Assembly: GCA_015058045.1 (NCBI GenBank)
Contig: SVDC01000011.1
Span: forward strand, 1 to 64,000
Source: Cellulosilyticum sp.
Lineage (GTDB): Bacteria; Bacillota; Clostridia; Lachnospirales; Cellulosilyticaceae
Direction: 5' to 3'
Length of the DNA stretch: 64,000 bases
Of this stretch, positions 54,575 through 63,797 are shown piece after piece; the first letter of the stretch is position 1; the number at the start of each line of letters is the position of its first letter. The notes under the pieces are model-generated. The model saw only the letters and a program-made list of their open reading frames with translations, did no database searches and was not told the DNA's origin. The position numbers and the translations under genes were made by a program.

Positions 54575-54599
54575 TATTTCACCTATGTATTGAAATATG
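54575..54599. other. Dyad ATATTTCA-N9-TGAAATAT upstream of the ECF sigma gene
   Basis: Perfect 8-bp arms separated by 9 bp, between the divergent ECF operon and tRNA-Leu. It could be an operator for either; no T-tract supports a terminator. Confidence 0.35.
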
Positions 54600-54610
54600 T
54601 AAAATTTTAC

Positions 54611-54639
54611 TTGCCTTAATATAAAAATTATGATACTAT
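54611..54639 (+). promoter_or_regulatory. tRNA-Leu promoter
   Basis: TTGCCT (54611-54616), a 17-bp spacer, and TACTAT (54634-54639), 30 bp before the tRNA 5' end. Confidence 0.65.
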
Positions 54640-54668
54640 TAATCCTGTCAAAACTTTATGTTAAATAC

Positions 54669-54751
54669 GCCGGCATGTCGGAATGGCAGACGATGTAGAC
54701 TCAAAATCTATTGCGGGTAACCGCGTGTGGGTTCAAGTCCCACTGCCGGCA
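54669..54751 (+). tRNA. tRNA-Leu (anticodon CAA)
   Basis: 83-nt class II tRNA. Acceptor arms GCCGGCA/TGCCGGC pair perfectly, with discriminator A. The anticodon loop CTCAAAA gives CAA, reading UUG. There is a long variable arm (TTGCGGGTAACCGCG) and a T-loop GTTCAAGTC. CCA is not encoded. It stands alone with its own promoter and terminator. Confidence 0.96.
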
Positions 54752-54752
54752 T

Positions 54753-54786
54753 AAAAAAGGATCTTCCTGAGGAAGATCCTTTTTTC
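54753..54786 (+). terminator. tRNA-Leu terminator
   Basis: Perfect stem AAAAAGGATCTTCC/GGAAGATCCTTTTT with loop TGA, immediately after the tRNA. It also faces the end of the ComFB-like gene on the other strand. Confidence 0.9.
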
Positions 54787-54799
54787 TTTATGTATATTT

Positions 54800-55066
54800 T
54801 TAATGTCTAGGAGACACCATTACCATTTTACTTGCCTCAACTACTGCTGCTAAAATGTCCACTTTATTTTGCGGCATTGTTGCCACTACTTTACATATAG
54901 CTTGTCCTTGCTCTGTTACCACATACTTAGCAGGTAATTGGTTAAGTGCTAATGCCATTATATCTGCTTTACACCTTTCACATAAACACCCCTTATAATT
55001 TTTTCCTGCTATTAAGTGATTTACCTCTTTAGAAACAAACTCTTCCATAATATTATAGATAATCAT
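54800..55066 (-). CDS. ComFB-like protein
   Basis: This 88-aa protein has the ComFB-family layout: N-terminal helix NIMEEFVSKEVNHLI, a CxC/CxxC set (C27, C29, C32: GCLCERCKADIMALALNQLP), then YVVT and a C-terminal helix. Relatives bind cyclic di-nucleotides in some bacteria and lie in the comF operon in Bacillus. Here it is alone, so a competence role is unproven. ATG 55066 follows GGGGGAGAT. Confidence 0.8.
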   Translation of the reverse strand: MIIYNIMEEFVSKEVNHLIAGKNYKGCLCERCKADIMALALNQLPAKYVVTEQGQAICKVVATMPQNKVDILAAVVEASKMVMVSPRH

Positions 55067-55223
55067 CTTCTATCTCCCCCATATCGTTCCCATCTTGTTC
55101 GGGTATCTTATATCTATCCTTCCTTTTCTCTATATTTTAATCTATATATTTCTAAAATACCATACTTTTTACACATTCATTGCCTTAAAAAGTACATCAA
55201 AATAAATTAATCCATCTCTTTAA

Positions 55224-55276
55224 TTAAAAGAGGAAAGTGACCTCACTCCCTAAGCTAGGTTACTTTCCTCTTTTAA
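55224..55276 (-). terminator. Terminator of the SEDS/PBP/U32 operon
   Basis: Stem TTAAAAGAGGAAAGTAACCT/AGGTCACTTTCCTCTTTTAA (one mismatch), loop of about 13 nt, some 65 bp after the PBP stop on the minus strand. It may also serve in the plus direction. Confidence 0.75.
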
Positions 55277-55339
55277 AAACTATTTTAAATAAGGCATTCT
55301 ATCCATTTATTATTCTCATGAGCCAACTTGATAATAGAT

Positions 55340-56740
55340 CTATTTACGATATGCTTCTAAGATACTATTTGAAACAGATAGTGCTTGTGCACCTATACCC
55401 CCACCTTCTACTACAACAGCAAATGCAATCGGTGCTTTGGATGTATCGTTAGGATCATAAGCATATCCCATAAACCAAGAATGGTCTGCATCTGTTTCAT
55501 TTTGTGCTGTACCTGTTTTGCCACCCACCACAAGATTCTTCTCTGGCAAGCTTACAGCTGTTCCAAAATCTAAAACGCCCTCCATTAATGCTTGTAACTG
55601 ATAAGCCTCTTCTTCTGTCATTAACACGCCGGCCTCTTCTGGCATATTTCTATCCTTAATCTGCCTATTAGATGTCATGGCATAATCTACTACATAAGGT
55701 TTCATGCTGACACCATCATTAATGATTGCAGCTGCAATCATAGCCATATGGAATGGCGTTGTAAGCGTTCTTCCCTGTCCAATGGCTGTTGCACCCTTTT
55801 CAAAATCAGAATCACTCTCTGTTAAATTAAACCGGCTAACAGAACAACCAAAATCTGTATCTAGCACTTGATTAAAACCTAAAGATTCTGCTGCTTGCTT
55901 CAAGGCTTCTGAACCCATTTTTTCCTCTAACGCCACAAAATAGCCATTACAAGATTTTGCAAAAGCCGTACTTAAATTTACTTCTCCATGGGCTGTTCCA
56001 TTGAAACATTTTATAGTAAAGTCATCCCCTCTATAGCTTCCTGTACAATCATACGTAAAATCTAAATAACTTCCCTGGCGGATATCTGCTAAAGTCGTAA
56101 TGACTTTAAAAATAGAGCCCGGTGGATAAAGTCCTTTAGTTGCACGATTTAAAAGAGGTGAATCTTCTTCATCTGTATTGAGCGCCTCCCAATCCTCCTC
56201 AATGTTATTAGGATCAAAAGATGGATTTGAATACATGGCTTTAATCTGTCCTGTTGTCGCTTCTATAACAACAGCAGCACCTCGTTTTCCTTCCATGGCC
56301 TCAGCAATATTACTTTGATACGTATGGTCTAATGTTGTTACAACATCTCTTCCTTCAAATTTTTCATTGAAAAAAGCCCTTTTTAAAATAGATAAAAAAC
56401 TATAATTAGGGTAAAGCAGTTCACTATTTGCTAATGCTTCAATACCTGTTTTTCCATTTTGACTATAACCTACTACATGGGCATATAAATCGTCATAAGG
56501 ATAAATACGGTTCCCCTCATCATCTGTAGTAGCTAGTACGCCTCTTTCATCTGTACTAGCATCATAAATCGTACCACGCACAACTTCAGACTCTAAGGCA
56601 TTTAACCTTGTATTTTGAGGATGTATGGACATCTCCTTTTGCTTAAAAATCGTAAAATAAATCATATAGCCTACTAATAACCCAAAAATAGTCATAAAGA
56701 TGGCTGCAATAGTATACAGCATTTTTTTATCTTGTTTCAC
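55340..56740 (-). CDS. Class B penicillin-binding protein (PbpA-type)
   Basis: This 466-aa short transpeptidase lacks PASTA domains. It has one N-terminal membrane helix (about 8-32), a reduced dimerisation region (50-145), and a transpeptidase domain with S209IFK212, SCN (about 257-259) and VGGKTGTAQNE (about 407-417). It resembles PbpA of actinobacteria and short Clostridial PBPs. It overlaps the SEDS gene by 14 bp, so the pair probably forms a dedicated polymerase-crosslinking complex. Confidence 0.92.
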   Translation of the reverse strand: MKQDKKMLYTIAAIFMTIFGLLVGYMIYFTIFKQKEMSIHPQNTRLNALESEVVRGTIYDASTDERGVLATTDDEGNRIYPYDDLYAHVVGYSQNGKTGIEALANSELLYPNYSFLSILKRAFFNEKFEGRDVVTTLDHTYQSNIAEAMEGKRGAAVVIEATTGQIKAMYSNPSFDPNNIEEDWEALNTDEEDSPLLNRATKGLYPPGSIFKVITTLADIRQGSYLDFTYDCTGSYRGDDFTIKCFNGTAHGEVNLSTAFAKSCNGYFVALEEKMGSEALKQAAESLGFNQVLDTDFGCSVSRFNLTESDSDFEKGATAIGQGRTLTTPFHMAMIAAAIINDGVSMKPYVVDYAMTSNRQIKDRNMPEEAGVLMTEEEAYQLQALMEGVLDFGTAVSLPEKNLVVGGKTGTAQNETDADHSWFMGYAYDPNDTSKAPIAFAVVVEGGGIGAQALSVSNSILEAYRK

Positions 56741-58097
56741 GTGTCTTTCCTCCTTTTTCTTCGCCTATACGCGCTTTATAAGAAAAATACGTGATGAGAC
56801 CAATCATTCCCATGCTAACAATAATCGAGGTACCACCTGCACTCATAAAAGGTGTCGTTATACCTGTTAGTGGAATAAGCTTTAATACGCCTCCAATAAT
56901 GATAAAAACTTGAAGCCCAAATAAGCTCGCAATCCCTACAATCACCAAACGATAAAATGCATGACTATAACGAAAAGCAACTTGTAAACATAGTAAAATA
57001 ATACCTAAATAACAAAGTAATACAACAATACCTATAATATTTCCGAACTCCTCGCATACTGCTGCAAAAATATAATCTGAAATATTCATTGGAATCTTAG
57101 TCGGTGTTCCTCTAGTAAGCCCGCTTCCAAGCCATCCCCATGTTCCAATGGCAAATAAACCTTGTACAACTTGATACCCTGTTCCATTAATATCCGCCCA
57201 TGGATTAAGCCATGCTTCTACACGTACTCTTACATGACCAAATAGGAAGTACGCAATAACACTTCCGCAAGATGCTAAAACGAAACCTACTGCTGGTAAG
57301 ACCACACTTTGAGTTGCTACTAAAACCATTAATAACGCAGTTACATAATAAAGTAAAACTGCACCTAAATCCTTTTGGATAACAAGACATCCTAGTGCAA
57401 TAACTGTTACAATAGCCGGAAAAATTAATCCTTTATACCCCTTTTTTTGTCGTTCTCCATCACTTAATGTAGAAGCAAGAAAGAGTACCAATGCCACTTT
57501 CCCAATCTCTGATGGTTGGAATGAAATAGGTCCAATACTTACCCAGTTTGTGGCACCATAAATGGTATCTCCAAAAGCAAAAGGTAACACCATGGTAATA
57601 GCCAGTAGCACTAAATAAAAATATTTATTCTGCGGCTTAATGAGCACTGAAAAAATGGAAGGAAAAATCAATGCAACAACTGTCCCTAAAATATACGCAA
57701 TCATTTGCTTAGAGGCAATATCATGATTAAGACGTTCTAACATCAAAAAGCCTATGTCCATAATAAAGAACATCATCTGCCATAACACCAGTTCCTGATG
57801 TCTTTTCATCATCTTCAAAATCATAAAAGAGATCACAAACACTAAAAGCATAATGAGTCCATTTACTCCAATTGCTAAGCGCACAGCTTCATCTGTTTGT
57901 TTTCCCATAATAATACTTAATCCTGCTAAATGGAAAAAGTATAAACAGATAGATAATAATCTATTTTTTTCTTTACGTCCTCCAAGATTATAAGATATAA
58001 AGGGTTTCATAAAACTAAACGCTACGATTACAAATAAAATACCAAAACCAGCAAAAATATAGCGGCTCAGTAAAATCATAATATTAAAATAACCCAT
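56727..58097 (-). CDS. SEDS peptidoglycan polymerase (FtsW/RodA family)
   Basis: This 456-aa polytopic protein has about twelve hydrophobic segments; the first four form an extra N-terminal block compared with FtsW. SEDS motifs are GATNWVSIGPISFQPSEIGKVAL, VEAWLNPWADINGTGYQVVQGLFAIG and CEEFGNIIGI, ending in TTPFMSAGGTS. It is coupled to a short PBP, as in the rodA-pbpA pair of other Gram-positives. It is separate from the dcw-cluster SEDS gene. Confidence 0.92.
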   Translation of the reverse strand: MGYFNIMILLSRYIFAGFGILFVIVAFSFMKPFISYNLGGRKEKNRLLSICLYFFHLAGLSIIMGKQTDEAVRLAIGVNGLIMLLVFVISFMILKMMKRHQELVLWQMMFFIMDIGFLMLERLNHDIASKQMIAYILGTVVALIFPSIFSVLIKPQNKYFYLVLLAITMVLPFAFGDTIYGATNWVSIGPISFQPSEIGKVALVLFLASTLSDGERQKKGYKGLIFPAIVTVIALGCLVIQKDLGAVLLYYVTALLMVLVATQSVVLPAVGFVLASCGSVIAYFLFGHVRVRVEAWLNPWADINGTGYQVVQGLFAIGTWGWLGSGLTRGTPTKIPMNISDYIFAAVCEEFGNIIGIVVLLCYLGIILLCLQVAFRYSHAFYRLVIVGIASLFGLQVFIIIGGVLKLIPLTGITTPFMSAGGTSIIVSMGMIGLITYFSYKARIGEEKGGKTRETR

Positions 58098-58108
58098 ATT
58101 ATTCCTCC

Positions 58109-60427
58109 TTAAAGCACGTTCTTAAACATTGCCCCTTTTAAGCCCTGAACTTCAACTTGCCCAAAGTAACTTTCCATTACTACTTTTGTTTTTTCTCCAG
58201 TCTCGTTAGTGAGCTGAATACGTAATACCGCATTTTGTGGTAGTTCACTTTTACGCAACATCAATGGTTCATAACTCATAAGCTGCATAACACATGCTTT
58301 ACAATCTGTTTGAACGCGCCAAGGCATTTGTTTACGATCCTCTAATTCAAAATGATGTTTATCTTTAACACCTTTTTGACAAGACGGTGTGCCACGTAAG
58401 ACGCATTGTGATGAGGTCATAACAGGGAAATAGCCATAAATCACTTTTTCTATATGACCTTTTAAAAGTGCTTCTTCCTTTACGCTAAGTTCCATAGAAG
58501 TTGTTATTCGGCTGATTCCTTGTTCATCCCATAGTCCAATTGTTTCATTATTTGCCACATTCATATTATAGTCTACTACTAACTCTTTCCCCATCTCACG
58601 TAAGAAGTGATATTCACCCATATTACGAATCAAGAAACCTTTTAAAGCTGTTTCACGCCATGTCCAAAGATCTTGGTAATACGTTCTATAGAAGTCATCT
58701 TTCATAATATTAGGAAGGGCTAAGTAAAAGGCTTTTCCTGCTTTTTGACAACGTACTAATGCTTCCATCGCCTCATCATTTTGATACATCCATTCCCAAT
58801 AAATGATATCCACTTTTGGATAACCTAAAACAATATCTAATTGTTCAAGCGTGGTTACATGAGCTGCCCACCTACGTCCTTCATAACTGGCCTTAGCTTC
58901 TCTTTCATAAACCTCTGGAACCTGATCCGTTTCTTTTTCTAAAAGAGCTTCTTCTAATTTTAAAGCTGCACCACGTCTCACTTCATTCAGTTGGCTAATG
59001 CCTATATAGGCATCTTCTGGCCACTCTATCTCCACCTGTCTTGCTACAAATGATGTGCTTCCTAGTTTCGTTAGTTGTTTTCTTGCTTGCTCCTTAGTGA
59101 TTGGATTTTGGCTAGCTACTTCTAGTAATCCGCCTGTAAATACAATCGTTTTGCCTTGACCTGTCATCTCTATCTCTAAAGGATCACCAATACGTCCTAT
59201 AATTTTCATGGTAATAGGCATTTTTCGTACCGGTTTGACATATGTTTGACGCATCTGTTTTAAAAGTTGATGATTTTTAGTAAGATAAACTTCACTGCCT
59301 ACCTCTACATATTTATCAAATTGGCAAGTAATACGACTGCCTGCTTCACAAACTTTTGTAATTCCTGTTCCTACACTATCTTTACCCTTACGGATAATTT
59401 CTAGTCCATCACCAGGGTTTAAAGTATGGGTAAGCTGGATCGTTGCTTGTCCTGTTTTTGCTACAAAACGTACAACTTCCCCAACTTTAAGCCCGATATG
59501 ACGTGGACTCATTGGTGTTAACATTTTACGATTTCCTTTGTTATAATAATACCCCTTAGAAAAACCTCCACGGTTAAAGATTCCCTTTAAAATGTTTAAA
59601 TCTTCATCTGTTACCTTATAGTCTTCACCTTTTTCAGCAATGTCTACATATTTACGATATGTACCAACTACTGAGGCCACATATTCTGGAGACTTCATAC
59701 GCCCTTCAATTTTAAAGGAATGAATCCCTGCTTCTAAAAGCTCTGGAATAAATTCGATGGAACAAATATCTTTTAAGCTCAATAAATAGTCTTCTTTATT
59801 TAAAACTTTGCCATCTTCTTTTAAGCTGTAACGCATACGACAAGTTTGTGCACAGCGTCCACGGTTTCCACTACGTCCACCAATAAAACTACTCATTAAA
59901 CATTGTCCTGAATAGCTATAGCAAAGTGCACCATGAACAAATGTCTCAATTTCTATATCACATGTATCAATAATTTCTTTAATTTCTTTTAGTTGCATTT
60001 CTCTAGCTAAAACAACGCGTTTAAACCCAAGTTCCTTTAAGAAAAGTACATCTTCAATACTATGTGCTGACATTTGTGTACTTGCATGCATGCGAAGTTT
60101 TGGGAAGTACTTACGTACCATATGTGCAATACCTAGATCTTGAATAATAATAGCATGAACACCAATAGCTTCAAGATACTTTAAGTATTCATATAAATTC
60201 TCTGTTTCACTTTCTTTAATTAAAATATTAACCGTAACATATACTCTTACACCACGTAATGTTGCATATTTTACAATTTCTTCTAGTTCATCTTCTGTAA
60301 AATTATCTGCCGCTTGTCTTGCATTAAATCCTTTACCACCTACAAATAAAGCATCCGCTCCATTTTCAATTGCGGCGATTGCATTTTCCATTTTGCCAAC
60401 AGGCGCCAGAAGTTCTGCTTTCTTCAA
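58109..60427 (-). CDS. U32-family peptidase-like protein
   Basis: This 772-aa protein has an N-terminal U32 domain (1-330) with the Cys cluster signature ETFVHGALCYSYSGQCLMSS and GGRSGNRGRCAQTCRMRY. A beta-rich middle (about 335-450) and a C-terminal DUF3656-type/second barrel half with CVLRGTPSCQKGVKDKHHFELEDR and CKACVMQL follow. Homologues include collagenase-annotated PrtC and RlhA/TrhP-type RNA hydroxylation proteins. The Cys residues suggest an Fe-S or redox role. Protease activity is not assured. Confidence 0.9.
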   Translation of the reverse strand: MKKAELLAPVGKMENAIAAIENGADALFVGGKGFNARQAADNFTEDELEEIVKYATLRGVRVYVTVNILIKESETENLYEYLKYLEAIGVHAIIIQDLGIAHMVRKYFPKLRMHASTQMSAHSIEDVLFLKELGFKRVVLAREMQLKEIKEIIDTCDIEIETFVHGALCYSYSGQCLMSSFIGGRSGNRGRCAQTCRMRYSLKEDGKVLNKEDYLLSLKDICSIEFIPELLEAGIHSFKIEGRMKSPEYVASVVGTYRKYVDIAEKGEDYKVTDEDLNILKGIFNRGGFSKGYYYNKGNRKMLTPMSPRHIGLKVGEVVRFVAKTGQATIQLTHTLNPGDGLEIIRKGKDSVGTGITKVCEAGSRITCQFDKYVEVGSEVYLTKNHQLLKQMRQTYVKPVRKMPITMKIIGRIGDPLEIEMTGQGKTIVFTGGLLEVASQNPITKEQARKQLTKLGSTSFVARQVEIEWPEDAYIGISQLNEVRRGAALKLEEALLEKETDQVPEVYEREAKASYEGRRWAAHVTTLEQLDIVLGYPKVDIIYWEWMYQNDEAMEALVRCQKAGKAFYLALPNIMKDDFYRTYYQDLWTWRETALKGFLIRNMGEYHFLREMGKELVVDYNMNVANNETIGLWDEQGISRITTSMELSVKEEALLKGHIEKVIYGYFPVMTSSQCVLRGTPSCQKGVKDKHHFELEDRKQMPWRVQTDCKACVMQLMSYEPLMLRKSELPQNAVLRIQLTNETGEKTKVVMESYFGQVEVQGLKGAMFKNVL

Positions 60428-60465
60428 AATATTTCACCTTTTCCTTAATAAACTAACAGGGGAAG

Positions 60466-60840
60466 TTACCTCCCCCTGTTTCCATGTTCTTTTTTTCCTT
60501 GATGAGTAGCCGCAGCGAGCTGCTCCCTTGTGTGCGCAAGCTGTAAGGTAAGTTCTTTAACTGTTTCTTTCAACTTTTCATTTTCTAACTTAATTTCTTG
60601 TAAAGATGTGGTATGGCTGCCTAATGCTTGCTGCCTTTTAACACATTCATCTGCCAAATTTAAAACCAGTAGCGTGTTAATCTTACTTTGTCCAATATGC
60701 ATCTTTTCATAATTGCCTTGGATTTCTGCAAGTTTCTCGTTAATGACTTTCGCCACACGTTGCATATGTTCCTCGGATTCATTTCCTTGTAAAGAAATGA
60801 TGTTCCCGCCAATGACAACCTCCACCCTGTTTTTTGACAT
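60466..60840 (-). CDS. zapA: Cell division protein ZapA
   Basis: This 124-aa Z-ring bundling protein has NRVEVVIGGNIISLQGNESEEHMQRVAKVINEKL (ZapA head) and a long C-terminal coiled coil. I take ATG 60840, preceded by GGGGTGTG. The frame extends to 60888 without a ribosome binding site and would add a non-conserved tail. It lies ahead of the U32 gene, as in many Clostridia. Confidence 0.92.
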   Translation of the reverse strand: MSKNRVEVVIGGNIISLQGNESEEHMQRVAKVINEKLAEIQGNYEKMHIGQSKINTLLVLNLADECVKRQQALGSHTTSLQEIKLENEKLKETVKELTLQLAHTREQLAAATHQGKKEHGNRGR

Positions 60841-60913
60841 GTATTCACACCCCATTACATGCACTATGCGCATTTTTCTTTTTTCCAATTATAGCATACT
60901 GATATCCAAAATA

Positions 60914-61909
60914 CTACAAGCTTTTCAAATCAAATACTTCATAGGCTTTTGGTGCAAGCATTCGTCCTCTTGGTGTACGCTGCATATAGCCTTGTTGAAT
61001 AAGATAAGGCTCATAAACATCTTCTAAAGTATCTCTTTCTTCACCAATGGCTGCTGCTAATGTATCTAATCCAACTGGTCCGCCTTTAAACTGCAATGCA
61101 ATGGCTTCAATAATGCGGCGATCAATTTCATCTAATCCATTACGATCAATATTCAGAAGTTCTAATGCTTTAAAACAAACTTCTTCTGTAATATGACGGT
61201 CATATTTAATAAGAGCAATGTCTCTCACACGCTTTAAAAGTCTATTAGCAACACGTGGTGTCCCACGACTACATTTTGCTATTTCTAATGCTGCATCCGA
61301 TTCAATCTCAGTATCTAAAATACCTGCTGCTCTTGAAATAATTTGCCCTAACTCCTCTTTGGTATAATACTCTAAGCGCTGAATAATTCCAAAACGGTCT
61401 CTAAGGGGGGCACTAAGCATACCCGCTCTTGTTGTTGCACCAATTAATGTGAACTTAGGTAGTGTTAATCGAATAGATTTTGCCGCTGGTCCTTTCCCAA
61501 CTACAATATCAATGCAGTAGTCTTCCATAGCAGAATAAAGTACCTCTTCTACTTGGCGACTCATACGATGAATTTCATCTATAAACAAAATATCTCCATG
61601 TTGTAAGTTATTTAATATGGCTGCAATATCTCCTGGACGTTCAATGGCTGGACCTGATGTAATCTTAATCTTAACCCCCATCTCAGCTGCAATAACACCT
61701 GCCATAGTTGTTTTTCCTAACCCTGGTGGCCCATATAAAAGTACATGGTCTAAAGCTTCACCTCTGACTTTAGCTGCTTCTATAAAAATTTTAATATTTT
61801 CTTTAATAGCACTTTGACCAATATATTCCTCTAGGGTTAAGGGGCGAATACTACTTTCTATTTCATTGTCTTCTAGCTGTAAATCGCTTGAAATAATGCG
61901 TTTTTCCAT
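60914..61909 (-). CDS. ruvB: Holliday junction branch migration helicase RuvB
   Basis: This 331-aa AAA+ motor drives branch migration with RuvA. It has Walker [14 protein letters not shown] (about 59-71), Walker [10 protein letters not shown], sensor 1 [20 protein letters not shown], and a C-terminal winged helix with [10 protein letters not shown]. It lies 12 bp after ruvA. No LexA-type box was recognised before ruvA. Confidence 0.98.
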   Translation of the reverse strand: MEKRIISSDLQLEDNEIESSIRPLTLEEYIGQSAIKENIKIFIEAAKVRGEALDHVLLYGPPGLGKTTMAGVIAAEMGVKIKITSGPAIERPGDIAAILNNLQHGDILFIDEIHRMSRQVEEVLYSAMEDYCIDIVVGKGPAAKSIRLTLPKFTLIGATTRAGMLSAPLRDRFGIIQRLEYYTKEELGQIISRAAGILDTEIESDAALEIAKCSRGTPRVANRLLKRVRDIALIKYDRHITEEVCFKALELLNIDRNGLDEIDRRIIEAIALQFKGGPVGLDTLAAAIGEERDTLEDVYEPYLIQQGYMQRTPRGRMLAPKAYEVFDLKSL

Positions 61910-61921
61910 AGTGTCTCCTTT

Positions 61922-62515
61922 CTATATACCTAGTATACTTAAAGCTTTACGAATGAGCGTTTCACTATTCGAATGATAATCATCCACTGCTTCTACCGCT
62001 TTCTTCGCTTCTTGATGACTATAGCCTAGTGCCTCTAAAGCTTCAATGGCTTCATGTTTAGACTCTGTATCTTTTAGCCCTGTTTGAAGTAAGCTTAAAT
62101 CTGGTACATAAAGCTTACTCATACTATCTTTTAATTCTAAAATAATACGTTGTGCCGTTTTAGGTCCAATGCCACTAACTTTACTTAAAGCTTTACTATC
62201 TTGCTCCATAATAATTTCAATAATTTCTTGGACACTATATAAGTTCAGTACTTGCATACCACCTTTAGGCCCAATTCCACTAACACCAATAAGCTTTCTA
62301 AAAACTTCACGGTCTTCAGTATAATAAAAGCCATATAAATCATGGCCATCTTCTTTAATGACTTCATGAATATATAATTTAACAGTTTCTGTTTGACTAG
62401 ATAATGCCCCAATAGTGCGTGTACTACAAAAAACTTCATAGCCAATCCCAAAGGCTTCTAGAACAACTGTATTTTCACCTATTTCTGTAATTATGCCTTT
62501 TAAGTAGGTAATCAT
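61922..62515 (-). CDS. ruvA: Holliday junction-binding protein RuvA
   Basis: This 197-aa protein has an N-terminal OB fold (MITYLKGIITEIGENTVVLEAFGIGYEV), tandem helix-hairpin-helix motifs (LIGVSGIGPKGGMQVL, LSKVSGIGPKTAQRIILELK), and a C-terminal RuvB-binding three-helix domain (ALEALGYSHQEAKKAV). It is the first gene of ruvA-ruvB. Confidence 0.98.
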   Translation of the reverse strand: MITYLKGIITEIGENTVVLEAFGIGYEVFCSTRTIGALSSQTETVKLYIHEVIKEDGHDLYGFYYTEDREVFRKLIGVSGIGPKGGMQVLNLYSVQEIIEIIMEQDSKALSKVSGIGPKTAQRIILELKDSMSKLYVPDLSLLQTGLKDTESKHEAIEALEALGYSHQEAKKAVEAVDDYHSNSETLIRKALSILGI

Positions 62516-62656
62516 AACTTACTCCTTTTCGCTACTTTTTCATTTTAATCTCTATCTATTTTACCCTAGCCCTGAGAAAAAGGCAAACAAACATTCGAGA
62601 AATGCCTATTGTAATCAATTACTCATTTCTTATCTTCTTTACAATCCCTAAAATAC

Positions 62657-62701
62657 AAAAACCTATAAAACTAGATTGTTCTACTAGTTTTATAGGTTTC
62701 T
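62657..62701 (-). terminator. Terminator after the DUF896 gene
   Basis: 16-bp perfect stem AAACCTATAAAACTAG/CTAGTTTTATAGGTTT (62659-62674 with 62684-62699), followed by TTG on the minus strand (T5 including the end of the stem). It separates the proB/DUF896 unit from ruvA. Confidence 0.85.
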
Positions 62702-62710
62702 ACTTTTACC

Positions 62711-62959
62711 TTAGTTCATTTTTTTATTATCTTGTTTCATGTATTTTAAAGGATGTAATTTACCATCTGGTGTTTTAATTTTTGTATTGGCTAACTGTTG
62801 TTTAAAGTTTCCTCTAAAAATCTCAAGATACTTCTTACGTAATACATCTTGTCTGGCTTGTTCTTCTGGTGTTAAACCTTCTGCTTTCTTTTTATGAGCG
62901 AGCTCATTAATTTCTTTAATGAGTTCATCCATATTTACATCCTTATTTTGATTATCCAT
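62711..62959 (-). CDS. DUF896/UPF0291 small protein (YnzC-like)
   Basis: This 82-aa two-helix protein has the family signature INELAHKKKAEGLTPEEQARQDVLRKKYLE and a short C-terminal tail (KIKTPDGKLHPLKYMK). YnzC in B. subtilis is SOS-associated by genome context. Function is not established. It lies 17 bp after proB. Confidence 0.93.
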   Translation of the reverse strand: MDNQNKDVNMDELIKEINELAHKKKAEGLTPEEQARQDVLRKKYLEIFRGNFKQQLANTKIKTPDGKLHPLKYMKQDNKKMN

Positions 62960-62976
62960 CTTTTATTTCCTTTCTT

Positions 62977-63771
62977 CTAAGCAATAAACCATGTTCCTAT
63001 AGGTTCACCTGTTACAATTTTTCTTAAAATATCAATATCTTCGCCAGATGCCACTACGGTTTGTGTCTGACATCCTTTTGCGATTTCAGCAGCTAAAATT
63101 TTTGTAATCATACCGCCTGTTCCTAAAGTAGAACCTGCTCCACCTGCTAGTGCTTTAACATCATCTGTAATTTCTCTAACTTCTTCAATAAGCTCAGCAT
63201 CTGGATTTTCTTTTGGATTACTTGTATAAAGTCCCTCAATATCTGTTAAAAGCACTAATAAATCTGCACCTATTAGTTCTGCTACTGTAGCAGATAAAGT
63301 ATCATTATCGCCAAAACGATAGCCTTCAATTTGAGCTGTTGAAATACAGTCATTTTCATTAATAATAGGAATAACACCTAGCTCTATTAATGTTTCAAAT
63401 GTATTTTTAGCATTTTGATTTTTAATAGGGTCTTCTGTAACATCCTTTGTGAGTAGTATTTGAGCAATCACCTGATTATATTCATCAAAGAATTTTTGAT
63501 ACATCTTCATTAAGATAGCTTGCCCAATGGCTGCTGATGCTTGTTTGAGTGGTAATTCTTCAGGACGCTTATTACGCCCAATACGTTGCATTCCTGCATT
63601 AACCGCACCAGATGAAACAAGCACCACTTCTTTACCTGAATTATTTAAATCTGTTAACACTCTAGCTAAGCGCTCCATCTTATCTAAATCTAAGCGTCCA
63701 TTTTCATGAGTTAATGAAGACGTTCCAATCTTTACAACAATTCTTTTAGCTGTTTTTACTGCATTTCTCAT
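62977..63771 (-). CDS. proB: Glutamate 5-kinase ProB (short form)
   Basis: This 264-aa amino-acid kinase performs the first step of proline synthesis. It has KRIVVKIGTSSL, LVSSGAVNAGMQRIG, IINENDCIST, FGDNDTLSATVAELIGADLLVLLTDIEGLY, and GTGGMITKI. The C-terminal PUA domain of the 367-aa E. coli enzyme is absent. Start ATG 63771 follows GGGGGGAAC; the frame to 63792 lacks a site. proA is not adjacent downstream. Confidence 0.96.
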   Translation of the reverse strand: MRNAVKTAKRIVVKIGTSSLTHENGRLDLDKMERLARVLTDLNNSGKEVVLVSSGAVNAGMQRIGRNKRPEELPLKQASAAIGQAILMKMYQKFFDEYNQVIAQILLTKDVTEDPIKNQNAKNTFETLIELGVIPIINENDCISTAQIEGYRFGDNDTLSATVAELIGADLLVLLTDIEGLYTSNPKENPDAELIEEVREITDDVKALAGGAGSTLGTGGMITKILAAEIAKGCQTQTVVASGEDIDILRKIVTGEPIGTWFIA

Positions 63772-63797
63772 TTTAAGTTCCCCCCGAACCAATTCAC

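Noticed and set aside
62516..62710. LexA/SOS box before ruvA
   Set aside because: No CGAAC-N4-GTTCG-like site was found; the only CATTCGAGAAATG stretch lacks the required symmetry.
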